DNA of 64,000 nucleotides, taken from Clostridia bacterium (GTDB lineage: Bacteria; Bacillota; Clostridia; Christensenellales; Aristaeellaceae). This document shows positions 43,001 to 50,998 of the stretch, in pieces (position 1 is the first letter of the stretch; each line of letters starts with the position of its first letter). The notes below the pieces were generated by a model that was not told the DNA's origin, made no database searches, and was given only the letters and a program-made list of their open reading frames with translations. Position numbers and translations under genes: made by a program. The DNA lies in NCBI GenBank assembly GCA_017552615.1, contig JAFZPI010000023.1, positions 57,264-121,263 on the forward strand, written 5' to 3'.

Positions 43001-43508
43001 GATAGAGCCTCTCATTCATCTCTAAAACATCTTTGACCGAGAACCTGGCCGTGAGCCGCTTCGCCGCGCCGTCCTCACGCTCAAGCACCGTATTCAGGGC
43101 GTCATGCGCCGCCTCGGCAAAAAGATGCTCGCTCTCGTCGGTGCGGCAGATCCGGGCAGCCGGGTCCAGGCCGGCAGCCTGGAATTCCCGCTTCAGGAAG
43201 CGGCGGCAAAAGCCGTGGATCGTGCTGATGTCCGTGGCTTCGAGGTCCTCCAGGGCATCGGTAACGCGCATCGGGTCTTCCGGCAGGACCTCCTTCAGGC
43301 GGCGGTTCAGGCGCTGGCGCATTTCGCCGGCCGCGGCGGTCGTAAAGGTGACGATTAGCATCCGCCGCAGGGGCTGCCCCTCGAGGACCAGCCGGACGAT
43401 ACGCTCCACCAGCACCGCCGTCTTGCCGGAACCCGCGGCCGCGCTGACCAGCAGTTCCGGGTTGTCCGCGTAGATCGCGGTCTGTTGTTCGGGCGTAAAG
43501 ACCACCAT
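40035..43508 (-). CDS. addA: Helicase-nuclease subunit AddA (UvrD-like, PD-(D/E)XK nuclease)
   Basis: 1157 residues, close to the family's 1200. Motifs: Walker A VSAAAGSGKTAVLVERI near residue 21, IVTFTTAAAGEMRQR near 52, DEA-type box VDECQDVSQIQNDI near 393, GDVKQSIYRFR near 415, VMTVHKSKGLEFPAVIL near 770, and the C-terminal nuclease site GVIDAAFRTPKGWVIIDYKTDRI near 1090. With AddB it processes double-strand ends to a Chi-marked 3' tail for RecA. No addB is in this window, whereas the two are usually adjacent. GGGAGGTGACAGC precedes the ATG. Confidence 0.93.
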   Translation of the reverse strand: MVVFTPEQQTAIYADNPELLVSAAAGSGKTAVLVERIVRLVLEGQPLRRMLIVTFTTAAAGEMRQRLNRRLKEVLPEDPMRVTDALEDLEATDISTIHGFCRRFLKREFQAAGLDPAARICRTDESEHLFAEAAHDALNTVLEREDGAAKRLTARFSVKDVLEMNERLYRFLMSISHPYDWLRERVAYASERPVKEGHWYREALLDAENAIRSLLSEAERYFAICREPISLPVLEKTIAADRSPMLTVRQYLELGKIEEALMAIPDALVRSATVKNLDPDEAAWHNRWKAAREDLKKTCAETLKTYGGLLSSEEDLSRELDDIADSLQALAALSEETHRRFRAMKAEERLLDFNDLEQITFDLLSDPERPELREAWQRSYDHIFVDECQDVSQIQNDILMALGCEKNHRFLVGDVKQSIYRFRMANPTLFLERVRTYSADVNAGQRAVFLTRNFRSAGTVLDAANAVFERAMQRDITELDYTPEDRLVKGRTDEEADPVEVRFFETDASAKGQREAERAMVLQAIRRLVGQPKPGGGVYAYRDIAILMPIVAGEGLALTEALREQGVPVYYDGQDDFMDLPEIRAAHALMTLIDRPDDEIALLSVLRGAPFDFTDEELAAIRRLALGRKTPWRKALDLAEEQPGELGEKVRQFRATLAHWRSLRGVISLYDLLWRVLDESELLVRMTGRPGAELRLNNLRLLCEKAADFEATGGTSLGGFLDRLSDEMRSPDTRSARELGEDENLVRVMTVHKSKGLEFPAVILLGLNRQSPKKAEGAAIHRDLGLCVPCVNRDLGVKRHSFAERLITGQRAWDERAERCRLLYVAMTRARERLIVCAAGKELPLWREPAGDDRLRRSESMLDWLMEAVFDLEGTASPFRFVAETEAELPEIDAVSRDIRTETWRNDPPVTNPKWLPPLGKREILPRKTSVTSLARKHTLGDPMPLDGEDEGPEDKRVSERIVSPLQLSPIPAEPAWRMPEESTTGAGRGTANHRFLSLVDLGALRQAKTEQLLPILGSEFDRLRARDVISEDEALLISLRQAAGFFASELGQAFLHGTEQRREWGFNLRLPGTGTLLQGVIDAAFRTPKGWVIIDYKTDRIEDETAFVQRHAEQLNWYAKALRRITGQPVQACWLWSLSKGKAYPVEIKQTDVPLS

Positions 43509-43534
43509 GCTGTCACCTCCCGCCTTTTCTCCTG

Positions 43535-43550
43535 TGTTTCACGTGAAACA
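43535..43550. other. parS site 2 (ParB/Spo0J binding)
   Basis: The same perfect 16-mer TGTTTCACGTGAAACA, lying in the short gap between the sugar-isomerase-like gene and addA. About 14 kb from the proposed oriC. Confidence 0.92.
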
Positions 43551-43555
43551 ATCCC

Positions 43556-44383
43556 TTACATCCTGTTGTGTTCCTGCAGCCAGCAAACTGATTTCTCAAG
43601 GGCTTCGATCGTTTTGGTTTCCAGAACACAGCGTGCATTGCGGGCTTCCGCCAGGTCAAGACGTTCGAACAAGGGAATCTCGCCGTCGCCCAACGCCAGG
43701 TGATTCTTGGGAGGAACCTTCCTCCCATCATGGATATGGAAATGCGCGATTCGTTCCCGGTGTTCCATGAGGAAGGGCACATCCTTCTCGCCGACTGCCT
43801 TGCTGTGACCGATGTCCCAGGTCAGGGCGAAACAAGGGCTCTGCAGCAGGAGTCCGATGGCCTCCTTTTCAAAAGAGCGGAAGCCGTCGGTGTTTTCAAC
43901 GCAGATCCGGATGTCCGCATCCCCGATCCATTCCTCACACAAATGCCGGAACTCCACGAACGCCGCCAGGTATATGCCAGAGTGCTGCTCATACAGGTCC
44001 GCCCTGCGGTCCGGCAGGGTGATGTACACGCCGTGGTTCATGTGCATCGTGATCGTCAGGGGCTGCATAGGGTCGCCGAAACGATCGCGCAGCGGCAGCA
44101 GGGCCTTCGCGGCTCCGATCGTCCGGCGTACCGTCTCACGGTAAGCCTCGGCAACCAACGGATTGAAGTCCGCGATGTCCATCCGTTCATCCAGGTGAAG
44201 GGTATAATAGATCCCGGCTTTATCTGCGGCATTGAGAAAACTCCGGGGATTCTCAAGCTTGTCAATCTGGCAGAGCGGGAAGTTCATATTCAGCTCGACG
44301 AAATTCAGCCTCAGGCGTTGGCACAGGGCGATGTTATTCTCTAAGGATTCACATTCGAGGAGGGTCGGCATTCCGTATTGCAT
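43556..44383 (-). CDS. Sugar phosphate isomerase/epimerase-like TIM barrel (xylose-isomerase-like)
   Basis: 275 residues from the ATG at 44383, with AAAGGAG ahead of it. The AP-endonuclease-2/TIM fold is indicated by NFVELNMNFP, YYTLHLDERMDI, ICVENTDGF (metal-binding Glu), LTWDIGHSKAVGEKD (metal-binding Asp and His) and IAHFHIHDGRK (metal-binding His, Asp). These residues are those that bind a divalent metal in xylose-isomerase-like proteins. The substrate is likely a small sugar or sugar phosphate. It is divergent from the aldo/keto reductase gene and ends next to a parS site. Confidence 0.82.
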   Translation of the reverse strand: MQYGMPTLLECESLENNIALCQRLRLNFVELNMNFPLCQIDKLENPRSFLNAADKAGIYYTLHLDERMDIADFNPLVAEAYRETVRRTIGAAKALLPLRDRFGDPMQPLTITMHMNHGVYITLPDRRADLYEQHSGIYLAAFVEFRHLCEEWIGDADIRICVENTDGFRSFEKEAIGLLLQSPCFALTWDIGHSKAVGEKDVPFLMEHRERIAHFHIHDGRKVPPKNHLALGDGEIPLFERLDLAEARNARCVLETKTIEALEKSVCWLQEHNRM

Positions 44384-44493
44384 GGGATCGGCTCCTTTGC
44401 GCATGGGTTTCGGCTGCGAATGCACTCCGTTTGAATTCGGCAGTCATGCGGTAATTCCTGCACGGAAAATCTTTCATCCCCCTGCAAAACCCC

Positions 44494-44522
44494 TTGCAAT
44501 CCTATCCCGTTTATCATATCAT
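44494..44522 (+). promoter_or_regulatory. Promoter of the aldo/keto reductase gene
   Basis: TTGCAA (44494-44499) and TATCAT (44517-44522), spacer 17 bp. A minus-strand promoter for the divergent gene (TATGAT) overlaps the same bases. Confidence 0.55.
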
Positions 44523-44565
44523 TTTCTTACTGAAAACCGCAAGAATCAAAAAGGGGGACTGAACC

Positions 44566-45750
44566 ATGCTGACCAGCACGGCCTGCGGAGAAACCCTGTC
44601 GCGTTTGGGATTTGGCTGTATGCGCCTGCCGCAGACGGTGGACAAAGCCATCGACGAAGCCGAATTCCGGCGCATGGTGGATTATGCCATCGACCATGGC
44701 GTCAATTATTTCGACACCGCCTGGCCCTATCACGGAGGGCACAGCGAGATCGCCCTCGGGAAGGCCCTGGCCCGCCATCCGCGGGAGCGCTGGTTCATCG
44801 CGGACAAGTATCCGGGGCACCAGATCGCGTCGAGCTACCATCCCGCGGAGATCTTTGAGGAGCAGTTGAAAAAGTGCGGCGTAGAGTATTTCGACTTCTA
44901 TCTGTTACACAATGTCTACGAAAACTCGATCGGCGTCTATACCGATCCGCAGTGGGGCATTCTTGATTACTTCCGCGAACAGAAGCGCCTCGGCCGCATC
45001 CGGCACCTCGGCTTCTCCAGCCACGCCCGGCCCGAGACGCTGGCCAGCTTCCTGAACAAGGAAAGCGAAGGCATGGAATTCTGCCAGATCCAGCTGAATT
45101 ACCTCGACTGGACCCTGCAGGACGCCAAATCAAAATACGCCCTGCTGACAGGGCGGGGGATCCCGGTCTGGGTGATGGAACCCCTGCGGGGCGGCAAGCT
45201 GACCGAGCTCGAGCGGGAGGATCACGCCCGGATGCGCCCCTTCCGACCGGGAGAGAGCGATGCCGCCTGGGCCCTGCGCTGGCTGCAGCGTCTCCCCAAC
45301 GTGAAAGTGATCCTCTCCGGCATGTCGAGCCTCGCGCAGATGGAGGACAACGTAAAGACCTTCTCGGAGGGAACGCCCCTGACCGATGAAGAAGCCGCCG
45401 TTCTCGAGGAAATCGCCGAGGAGATGAAGGACGCGCTGCCCTGCACACGCTGCCGGTATTGCTGCGACGGCTGTCCCCAGCAGCTGGACATCCCGATGCT
45501 GATCCACGCCTACAACGACGTGAAGTTCTCCGGCGGCATGACGGTCGCCATGCAGATGGACGCGCTCCCGGAGGACAAGCGACCCTCCGCCTGCATCGGC
45601 TGCGGCGCCTGTGAGGCGGTGTGCCCGCAGTCCATCCAGATCCCCAAGGCACTGGCAGACCTGGCGGATCGCCTGTCCAAAATGCCCAGTTGGGCAGAAA
45701 TGTGCCGCCAGCGGGAGGAAGCCGCGCGGAAACTGAAAGAGAAGGGCTGA
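44566..45750 (+). CDS. Aldo/keto reductase with C-terminal ferredoxin domain
   Basis: 394 residues. The N-terminal TIM barrel has LSRLGFGCMRLPQT, the catalytic Asp-Tyr pair region YFDTAWPYHGGHSEIALGKAL, and FYLLHNVYE (in place of the usual LLH-N-x-N). After residue 290 a ferredoxin unit holds two cluster sites, CTRCRYCCDGCPQQLDIP and CIGCGACEAVCPQSIQIP, for two 4Fe-4S clusters. This class is common in anaerobic Clostridia and probably exchanges electrons with ferredoxin; the physiological carbonyl substrate is unknown. AAAGGGGG lies before the ATG, and a strong terminator follows. Confidence 0.92.
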   Translation: MLTSTACGETLSRLGFGCMRLPQTVDKAIDEAEFRRMVDYAIDHGVNYFDTAWPYHGGHSEIALGKALARHPRERWFIADKYPGHQIASSYHPAEIFEEQLKKCGVEYFDFYLLHNVYENSIGVYTDPQWGILDYFREQKRLGRIRHLGFSSHARPETLASFLNKESEGMEFCQIQLNYLDWTLQDAKSKYALLTGRGIPVWVMEPLRGGKLTELEREDHARMRPFRPGESDAAWALRWLQRLPNVKVILSGMSSLAQMEDNVKTFSEGTPLTDEEAAVLEEIAEEMKDALPCTRCRYCCDGCPQQLDIPMLIHAYNDVKFSGGMTVAMQMDALPEDKRPSACIGCGACEAVCPQSIQIPKALADLADRLSKMPSWAEMCRQREEAARKLKEKG

Positions 45751-45760
45751 GCCTGCAGCC

Positions 45761-45795
45761 AAAAGCGCCGGGTCATCGCGATCCGGCGCTTTTTC
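45761..45795. terminator. Bidirectional terminator
   Basis: AAAGCGCCGG and CCGGCGCTTTTT stems separate the aldo/keto reductase gene from the convergent repeat-protein gene. Both strands end in T-runs. Confidence 0.85.
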
Positions 45796-45812
45796 GTTGG
45801 TTCCTGTATGGT

Positions 45813-47744
45813 TTACTCGTAGAAAGCGATCTCGGTGATGTGCACTTCGTACTTGGTGGCACTCTCCTGGCCCAGGCGGACCAGGCGGACAAAGATCTCG
45901 ATCTTTGTCACGTTCTCATAGGTGCCGCCGAGCGAGTACATCTGCATGTTGCTGTTTCCGCCGAGGGAAGGCTCGATGACCTGCACGAAGGACCCCTGGT
46001 CGTTGTAGATCCGGACCGAGAGCTGGGCGGGCTTGGCGACATTGTTGTTCTTCCAGTCGGTCAGGCCGTTGATCAGGCCGAGGTAGGAGACCGTCGCCCC
46101 GTCGAAGTAGGCCGTGAACTCAGGGATATCGTCCGCCTTCTCGCTGTCATACATGTAGTAGAAGAAGTTGGTGGTCGGATCTCCGTCGTAGAGCCGGTGC
46201 AGGGTATCCCTGCCAGTCGGGTTTTTGGATTCCGGGCCGAACTGGGTGTCCCAGCCTGTGGGGATGACCTGGTTCGCAGCCGGGGCCGGAGGATTGTAGG
46301 GCGTCGGCGCAGCCGTGACGGGATTTTGCTTTCTGTATTGGAAGGTAACCAGGCCCTTGGATACCGAGCCGTCGCTGTACACGGTCACGGTCGTGCTGGT
46401 GGAAGAATAAGCCTTGTAACCGCTGGGCGTGGAGCCCGCATAGACCGTGTGCGTACCGACGGAAAGGGTCTCATAGCGGGTGGAGAGCACCGCTCCGGTG
46501 TCCACGTCCACCTGCCGGATCGTGATCGTCGCAGTCGCATCCGGGACCTTGGAGTAATAGAACGTGACGGAGGACGGCGACATCGTCCCGTTGGAATAGA
46601 GGGTTACCGTCTGCGTGGCAGGCGAGGACAGCGTGTACTTTCCGCTCTGCAGGGTGGACGGCGCGGTGATCGTGTTGACGCCCTGCCCGCAGGTCACGGT
46701 CTTGCTGTCGATCAAATTGCCGCTGGCGTCGCGGTAATAGACCCGGCAGGTCGCGGAAACGGGTGTCGGGGTTGGCGTGTTCACCTTGCTGTAATAGAAG
46801 GTGACCGAAGACGGCGACAGCGTGCCGTTCGAATAGAGGGTCACGGTCTGGGTGCTGCCGGAGGACAGACGGTAGGTGCCGCCCTGCAGGGTCGTGGGCG
46901 CGGTGATCGTGTTCGTGCCCCGGTAGCAGGTGGCCGTCTGGGTTTGGAGCAGGTTGCCGCTGGCATCCCGGTAATAGACCACACAGGTCGCAGTCGTCGG
47001 TGCGGGGGTCGGGGTCGGCGTGGCTGTCACCACGGCCTCCGCCACATAGTAGAACGTCAGCGAGGAGGGCGAAAGCGTGCCGTACGAGCTGAGCGTTACC
47101 GTGGAGGTGGCGGGGGAAATCCGGCGGTAGGTGCCGTTGCGCAGGGTATCCGGCGCCGTGACGGTATTGCTGCCCTGGGTACAGGTCACCGTGTGCGTCT
47201 CCAGCAGATTGCCGTAGGCGTCCCGGTAGTAGACCGTCAACTGGGCGGTATTGGTCACCGGCGTGGTGATTGCGGACGAACTGCTGTCCAGGCGGCAGTT
47301 GTTCGAGCCCGTCACCGACCAGGTCGGCGCGGTGGTCCAGTATCCGAATCCGCTGATCTGTCGCGCGATCTCGGCGTTCGACCACGGGCTCACGGTCACC
47401 GTGTAATAACCCGCCGTGTACAGGCGCAGGGTCAGGGATTCAGTGCCGGTGGAGGGCTCCCACTCCAGGCGCTGGTTGCTGCCGTTCAGCGAGATATCGA
47501 TGTGGAACCGGCCCCATGCGCGGGCGGTGTTGGTGTTCCCGGAATAGCGGAACACGCCGTTCTTCTGCGTCAGGTCCACGGTGCTGCTGCCCCAGGCCTG
47601 TACATAGAAGGTGGTGGTGCTGTTTCCGTTGCCGCTGATGGTGTAATACGAGTCCGCACGGGCGGTCTCACCGCTGATGAACATCAAGCAGAAGACGGCA
47701 ATCAGTGCCAGAACGCCCCACAGCACATTGTGCTTCCTTTTCAT
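45813..47744 (-). CDS. Secreted repeat protein with MucBP-like units and discoidin-like C-terminal domain
   Basis: 643 residues. A signal peptide (residues 1-31) is followed by a beta-sandwich segment, then three clear repeats of about 75-80 residues, each with a VYYRDA-GNLL...TVTC...NTITAP...LY-NGTLSPSSVTFYY pattern, at about 165-235, 250-320 and 330-400, and a fourth divergent copy (ITIRQVDVDTGAVL). Pro-Thr linkers separate them. The last 130 residues (about 505-640) resemble a discoidin/F5/8-type carbohydrate-binding fold. The repeats resemble mucin-binding MucBP modules, but that is by eye. No sortase LPxTG signal is present. GGGAGGGACCAGC precedes the ATG. Confidence 0.72.
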   Translation of the reverse strand: MKRKHNVLWGVLALIAVFCLMFISGETARADSYYTISGNGNSTTTFYVQAWGSSTVDLTQKNGVFRYSGNTNTARAWGRFHIDISLNGSNQRLEWEPSTGTESLTLRLYTAGYYTVTVSPWSNAEIARQISGFGYWTTAPTWSVTGSNNCRLDSSSSAITTPVTNTAQLTVYYRDAYGNLLETHTVTCTQGSNTVTAPDTLRNGTYRRISPATSTVTLSSYGTLSPSSLTFYYVAEAVVTATPTPTPAPTTATCVVYYRDASGNLLQTQTATCYRGTNTITAPTTLQGGTYRLSSGSTQTVTLYSNGTLSPSSVTFYYSKVNTPTPTPVSATCRVYYRDASGNLIDSKTVTCGQGVNTITAPSTLQSGKYTLSSPATQTVTLYSNGTMSPSSVTFYYSKVPDATATITIRQVDVDTGAVLSTRYETLSVGTHTVYAGSTPSGYKAYSSTSTTVTVYSDGSVSKGLVTFQYRKQNPVTAAPTPYNPPAPAANQVIPTGWDTQFGPESKNPTGRDTLHRLYDGDPTTNFFYYMYDSEKADDIPEFTAYFDGATVSYLGLINGLTDWKNNNVAKPAQLSVRIYNDQGSFVQVIEPSLGGNSNMQMYSLGGTYENVTKIEIFVRLVRLGQESATKYEVHITEIAFYE

Positions 47745-47849
47745 GCTGGTCCCTCCCTGTCATCGGCGCCCTTCCGGCGCCCTTCACTCCTTGAACGAAT
47801 CCGGAACGGCATTTGTTCCAATTTGTAAAACTTTTTCTCAAAGTATCCC

Positions 47850-48836
47850 TCAGGCGGGGTCGAAGGGGTACCGCACCCCCCACGCGGCCCGCAGCTCGTC
47901 CATCCGGCGCATGATCGCCAGCGTCTCGGCGTGCGGCATTTCCGGGCATTCGATCGCGCCGTCTGCCAACGCCTTCATGCAGGCCCGGACCTCATACTCA
48001 TACCCGGTGAACTGCGGCGGCACCGGGACAGTCCGCACATGCGCGTCCTCCCGCCAGATGTCGATCTGCACGGGATTGTTGATGTTGTCGACCGTCAGCC
48101 AGCCCTTCTCGCCGTAGATCACCCCGTGGCGGTCGGTGCGGCAGGCAGCGGTCGCGCTCAGGTGCGCCACGGCGCCGGACGCGTACTCCAGCACGATCTG
48201 GTCTGTCAGGTCGACGCCCTTTTCGGTGATCTGCGCGCTGCTCTCGATGCTGACAACGTCGTCCCCCAGGGCCATGGACGCGAAGTTCAGCGCGTAAACC
48301 CCCAGGTCCAACAGAGCGCCGCCGGCCAGCGCCGGTTCCGCGATGCGCGGACTGTTCTCAATGGGATAGCCCAGGTTGGCCGTGAGGAACCGCACCCGCC
48401 CGATCTCCCCGGACGCGATGACCTCGTCGATCAGCCGCCGCGAGGGCATATACCGGGTCCAGATGGCCTCGGTGACCAGCACTCGCTTCTGCTCCGCAAG
48501 CAGCAAGACTTCCTCCGCCTGTTGGGCGTTTCCGGTAAAGGCTTTCTCGCACAGCACGGCTTTCCCCGCTTCAATGCAGAGCTTCATGTGCTCCACATGG
48601 TGGCTGTGCGGCGTGGCCACATAGACCAGGTCCACCGCCGGGTCCGCAAGCATCGCTTCGTAAGACCCATACGCCTTTTCAAAGCCCTCTGCCCTGGCAA
48701 AGGCTTCCGCCCGCTCCGTCTCCCGCGCCGCGGCCGCATAAAGAACGACATCCTCCCCGGCGTCCCGCATCATGCGCAGAGTCCGGGCCATGCTGCGCGC
48801 GATATTCCCGCAGCCGAGAACCGCCACATTGGTCAT
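47850..48836 (-). CDS. Gfo/Idh/MocA-family oxidoreductase
   Basis: 328 residues. The Rossmann nucleotide-binding start is VAVLGCGNIARSMARTL (GxGxxA), the second strand ends at DLVYVATPHSHHVEH, and the family's EKP motif appears as VLCEKAFTGN. A GALLDLGVYALNFASMALG segment near 180 is the conserved second signature and carries active-site residues. The substrate is presumably a sugar or inositol-like polyol with NAD(P). It lies alone between the secreted repeat protein and the redox operon. Confidence 0.92.
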   Translation of the reverse strand: MTNVAVLGCGNIARSMARTLRMMRDAGEDVVLYAAAARETERAEAFARAEGFEKAYGSYEAMLADPAVDLVYVATPHSHHVEHMKLCIEAGKAVLCEKAFTGNAQQAEEVLLLAEQKRVLVTEAIWTRYMPSRRLIDEVIASGEIGRVRFLTANLGYPIENSPRIAEPALAGGALLDLGVYALNFASMALGDDVVSIESSAQITEKGVDLTDQIVLEYASGAVAHLSATAACRTDRHGVIYGEKGWLTVDNINNPVQIDIWREDAHVRTVPVPPQFTGYEYEVRACMKALADGAIECPEMPHAETLAIMRRMDELRAAWGVRYPFDPA

Positions 48837-48939
48837 GCTTTCACTTCCTTTTTGCTTTACGATTCATTTTCCCAATCGAATGGTTTATCTGGGAATAGAA
48901 TATCATGTTTTGAAGCAAAATGGAAGCGGGAGTTTCCGT

Positions 48940-50523
48940 TTACTTTGGCACGCTCGCGTCTGCCTCCGCATACAGCGCTTCAAGCAAATCGGGCGTCATC
49001 GAACCGCGGTCGTTGTAGATCACTTCACCCTTCCGGTTCAGCACAATGGTCTGAGGCAGGGTGCCGTTGGCATTGGCAAGTTTCGTCATCAGGTCTTCGT
49101 CGTCGGTGGCAAACGGCATCGCATAGCCCTTGTCCGCCAGGTATTCCTCCGGGTCGTCTGTCACCAGCCAGTAATGAACAATGACCATCGCGATGTCGTC
49201 TTTGTGCGCCCGGTACAGCTCGTCGAAATACGGAAGTTCTTTCTTGCAGGGTGTGCAATAGGTCGACCACAGATTGATAAAGACGATCTTCCCGCACATG
49301 TCCGCCAGATGAAAATCCGTCCCGTCGTAGCAATGAAGCGTAAAGTCCGCCAGCTGCTGCCCGGGATCAAACCCAACGGGCAGGTCGCTTTCCCAACGGA
49401 TCGTTTCCTGTGCTATCGTTTCTTGTGCTTCAGTGTCTTCTTCCTGCTCTTCCGAAATTTCGGGTGGTTCTGTCACAACCGGCTGTTCATCTTGCTTTTT
49501 CTGAGGGATCGAAGGCTCAATGATATTGAACCAGAGCAAAGCAAAGCAAAGAACTGCCAGCGCAACGCACCAGAGGATCCGGGGCGTGCGTTTGCGTTTC
49601 TTCGGAGCCTCCGGGAGTTCCCCGGCACAGCCGATTTCCGGGGCTTTCAGCGTAATTCTGCCGGCCTTGACGGAGATCGCACCCTGATGGCAGACATCCA
49701 TACACTTCGCGCAGTGGATGCACTCGCGGTCGCCCACATGGTGGACATCCATCTGGCAGTGCCGCACACACGCACCGCAGCCGTTGCAGCGGTCGGCGTC
49801 CACTTTCACACCGACGATGCAAAAGCGATTAAACAGACTGTAGACCGCGCCGAGCGGGCAGATGAAGCGGCAGAAGCTCCGGTAGCAGAAGGTGCATGCC
49901 AGCGCGAGCAGGATCATGATGATCCACTTGTTGGTGAAGAGTTCGCGGAGCATGCAGAACATGGACGTATTCGCGGGATGGACCAGGTGTCCCACCGCGC
50001 CTTCCAACGTGCCCGCGGGACAGATATACTTACAGAAGCCCGGCATCGGCAGGTCGTATTTCAGGCCGTACCAGAGCGGGATCGCAATCGCAAAGACCGC
50101 CAGGATGACGTATTTCAGCCAGGACAGGACTCGCGTAACTTTGGATTTCCGGATCTTCGGCGTGGGGATCCTGTGGAGCAGCTCCTGGATCAGCCCCAGC
50201 GGGCACAGCCATCCGCAGATGGTCCGCCCGAGCGTGATCCCGAAGAGCATCAGGATACCCAGCACATACCAGCCCGCCCGGTGGCCGGTGACCGCCAGCG
50301 CGTTCTGGAGGGAACCGAGGGGGCAGGCACCGACCGCGCCAGGACAGGAATAGCAGTTCAAGCCGGGAACGCAGACATTTTTCGCCTGTCCCTTGTAGAT
50401 CTCTCCGGTGATAAAACCTTTGATGTACGTATTGTGCAGCAGCGCCGCGTAGAGCTGGACAAGCCGCCGTGTCGTCGGACGGTGGGCCTGCCACCAGGAA
50501 GTCTTCTCGTTTAGCTTATCCAA
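48940..50523 (-). CDS. Polyferredoxin membrane protein (NapH/NosR-like) fused to TlpA-type thioredoxin domain
   Basis: 527 residues. The first 300 hold several membrane helices with paired cysteine sites on both sides: CYSCPGAVGACPLGS, GWLCPLGLI, CKYICPAGT and CRFICPLGA. Two ferredoxin 4Fe-4S sites follow: CNGCGACVRHC and CIHCAKCMDVC. A further helix near 320-340 and a Glu/Gln-rich linker lead to a C-terminal domain (about 395-527) with FINLWSTYCTPCKKELPYFDELY, a TlpA-like thioredoxin fold with CTPC. Electrons could pass from cytoplasmic ferredoxin through the membrane to an extracellular thioredoxin. Its start overlaps the end of the upstream CxxC protein gene by 8 bp. Confidence 0.88.
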   Translation of the reverse strand: MDKLNEKTSWWQAHRPTTRRLVQLYAALLHNTYIKGFITGEIYKGQAKNVCVPGLNCYSCPGAVGACPLGSLQNALAVTGHRAGWYVLGILMLFGITLGRTICGWLCPLGLIQELLHRIPTPKIRKSKVTRVLSWLKYVILAVFAIAIPLWYGLKYDLPMPGFCKYICPAGTLEGAVGHLVHPANTSMFCMLRELFTNKWIIMILLALACTFCYRSFCRFICPLGAVYSLFNRFCIVGVKVDADRCNGCGACVRHCQMDVHHVGDRECIHCAKCMDVCHQGAISVKAGRITLKAPEIGCAGELPEAPKKRKRTPRILWCVALAVLCFALLWFNIIEPSIPQKKQDEQPVVTEPPEISEEQEEDTEAQETIAQETIRWESDLPVGFDPGQQLADFTLHCYDGTDFHLADMCGKIVFINLWSTYCTPCKKELPYFDELYRAHKDDIAMVIVHYWLVTDDPEEYLADKGYAMPFATDDEDLMTKLANANGTLPQTIVLNRKGEVIYNDRGSMTPDLLEALYAEADASVPK

Positions 50524-50944
50524 GGCCGATACACTCCGTACAGATCGTAATGGCTTTGATCAGCATGTCTCGGGCGCTCCCGTTGAGGATGCCCGCCAGG
50601 ATCAGCACAGCGGCCGCGACGACAACGGCTGCCTGAATGACCCCCTGCAGTTCGGACTCGCCTTTCCGCGGTTTGAGCCGGGCTTTGACCGGTTTTTCGG
50701 CGTTCTCATCCTTTACGCCGAAGATCAGGCCTACGATCAGGATGACAACGGCGGCAACCATCAGCGGCGCGACCTGCGAGAGCTTTTTCGCCACGATTTC
50801 CGCCGTGTAGATGCTCTCCTTCGGGTTCGCCGCCTTTCGGGCGGTTCCGTCCAGGAAGATGACGATTGCCGCGGAAATCAGCGCTGCCGCCAGGAGGATG
50901 CAAACAGCGGACTGCAAAATGAGAATGGTTTTACGTTTGTCCAT
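50516..50944 (-). CDS. Membrane protein with CD1871A-type C-terminal CxxC motif
   Basis: 142 residues with three hydrophobic helices (about 6-32, 52-75, 100-122). The last 30 residues (ILNGSARDMLIKAITICTECIGLG) are the pattern I recall for the small CD1871A-family proteins, with CTEC as the CxxC. Those relatives are about 50 residues; here the motif sits at the end of a longer protein. Its stop overlaps the start of the polyferredoxin-thioredoxin fusion, with which CD1871A proteins are often paired, suggesting they exchange thiol electrons. Confidence 0.75.
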   Translation of the reverse strand: MDKRKTILILQSAVCILLAAALISAAIVIFLDGTARKAANPKESIYTAEIVAKKLSQVAPLMVAAVVILIVGLIFGVKDENAEKPVKARLKPRKGESELQGVIQAAVVVAAAVLILAGILNGSARDMLIKAITICTECIGLG

Positions 50945-50998
50945 TCAGACACTTCCCATTGCGCTCAGGATACCGGAGTTCCCGTCTGTTCCAAAGCT

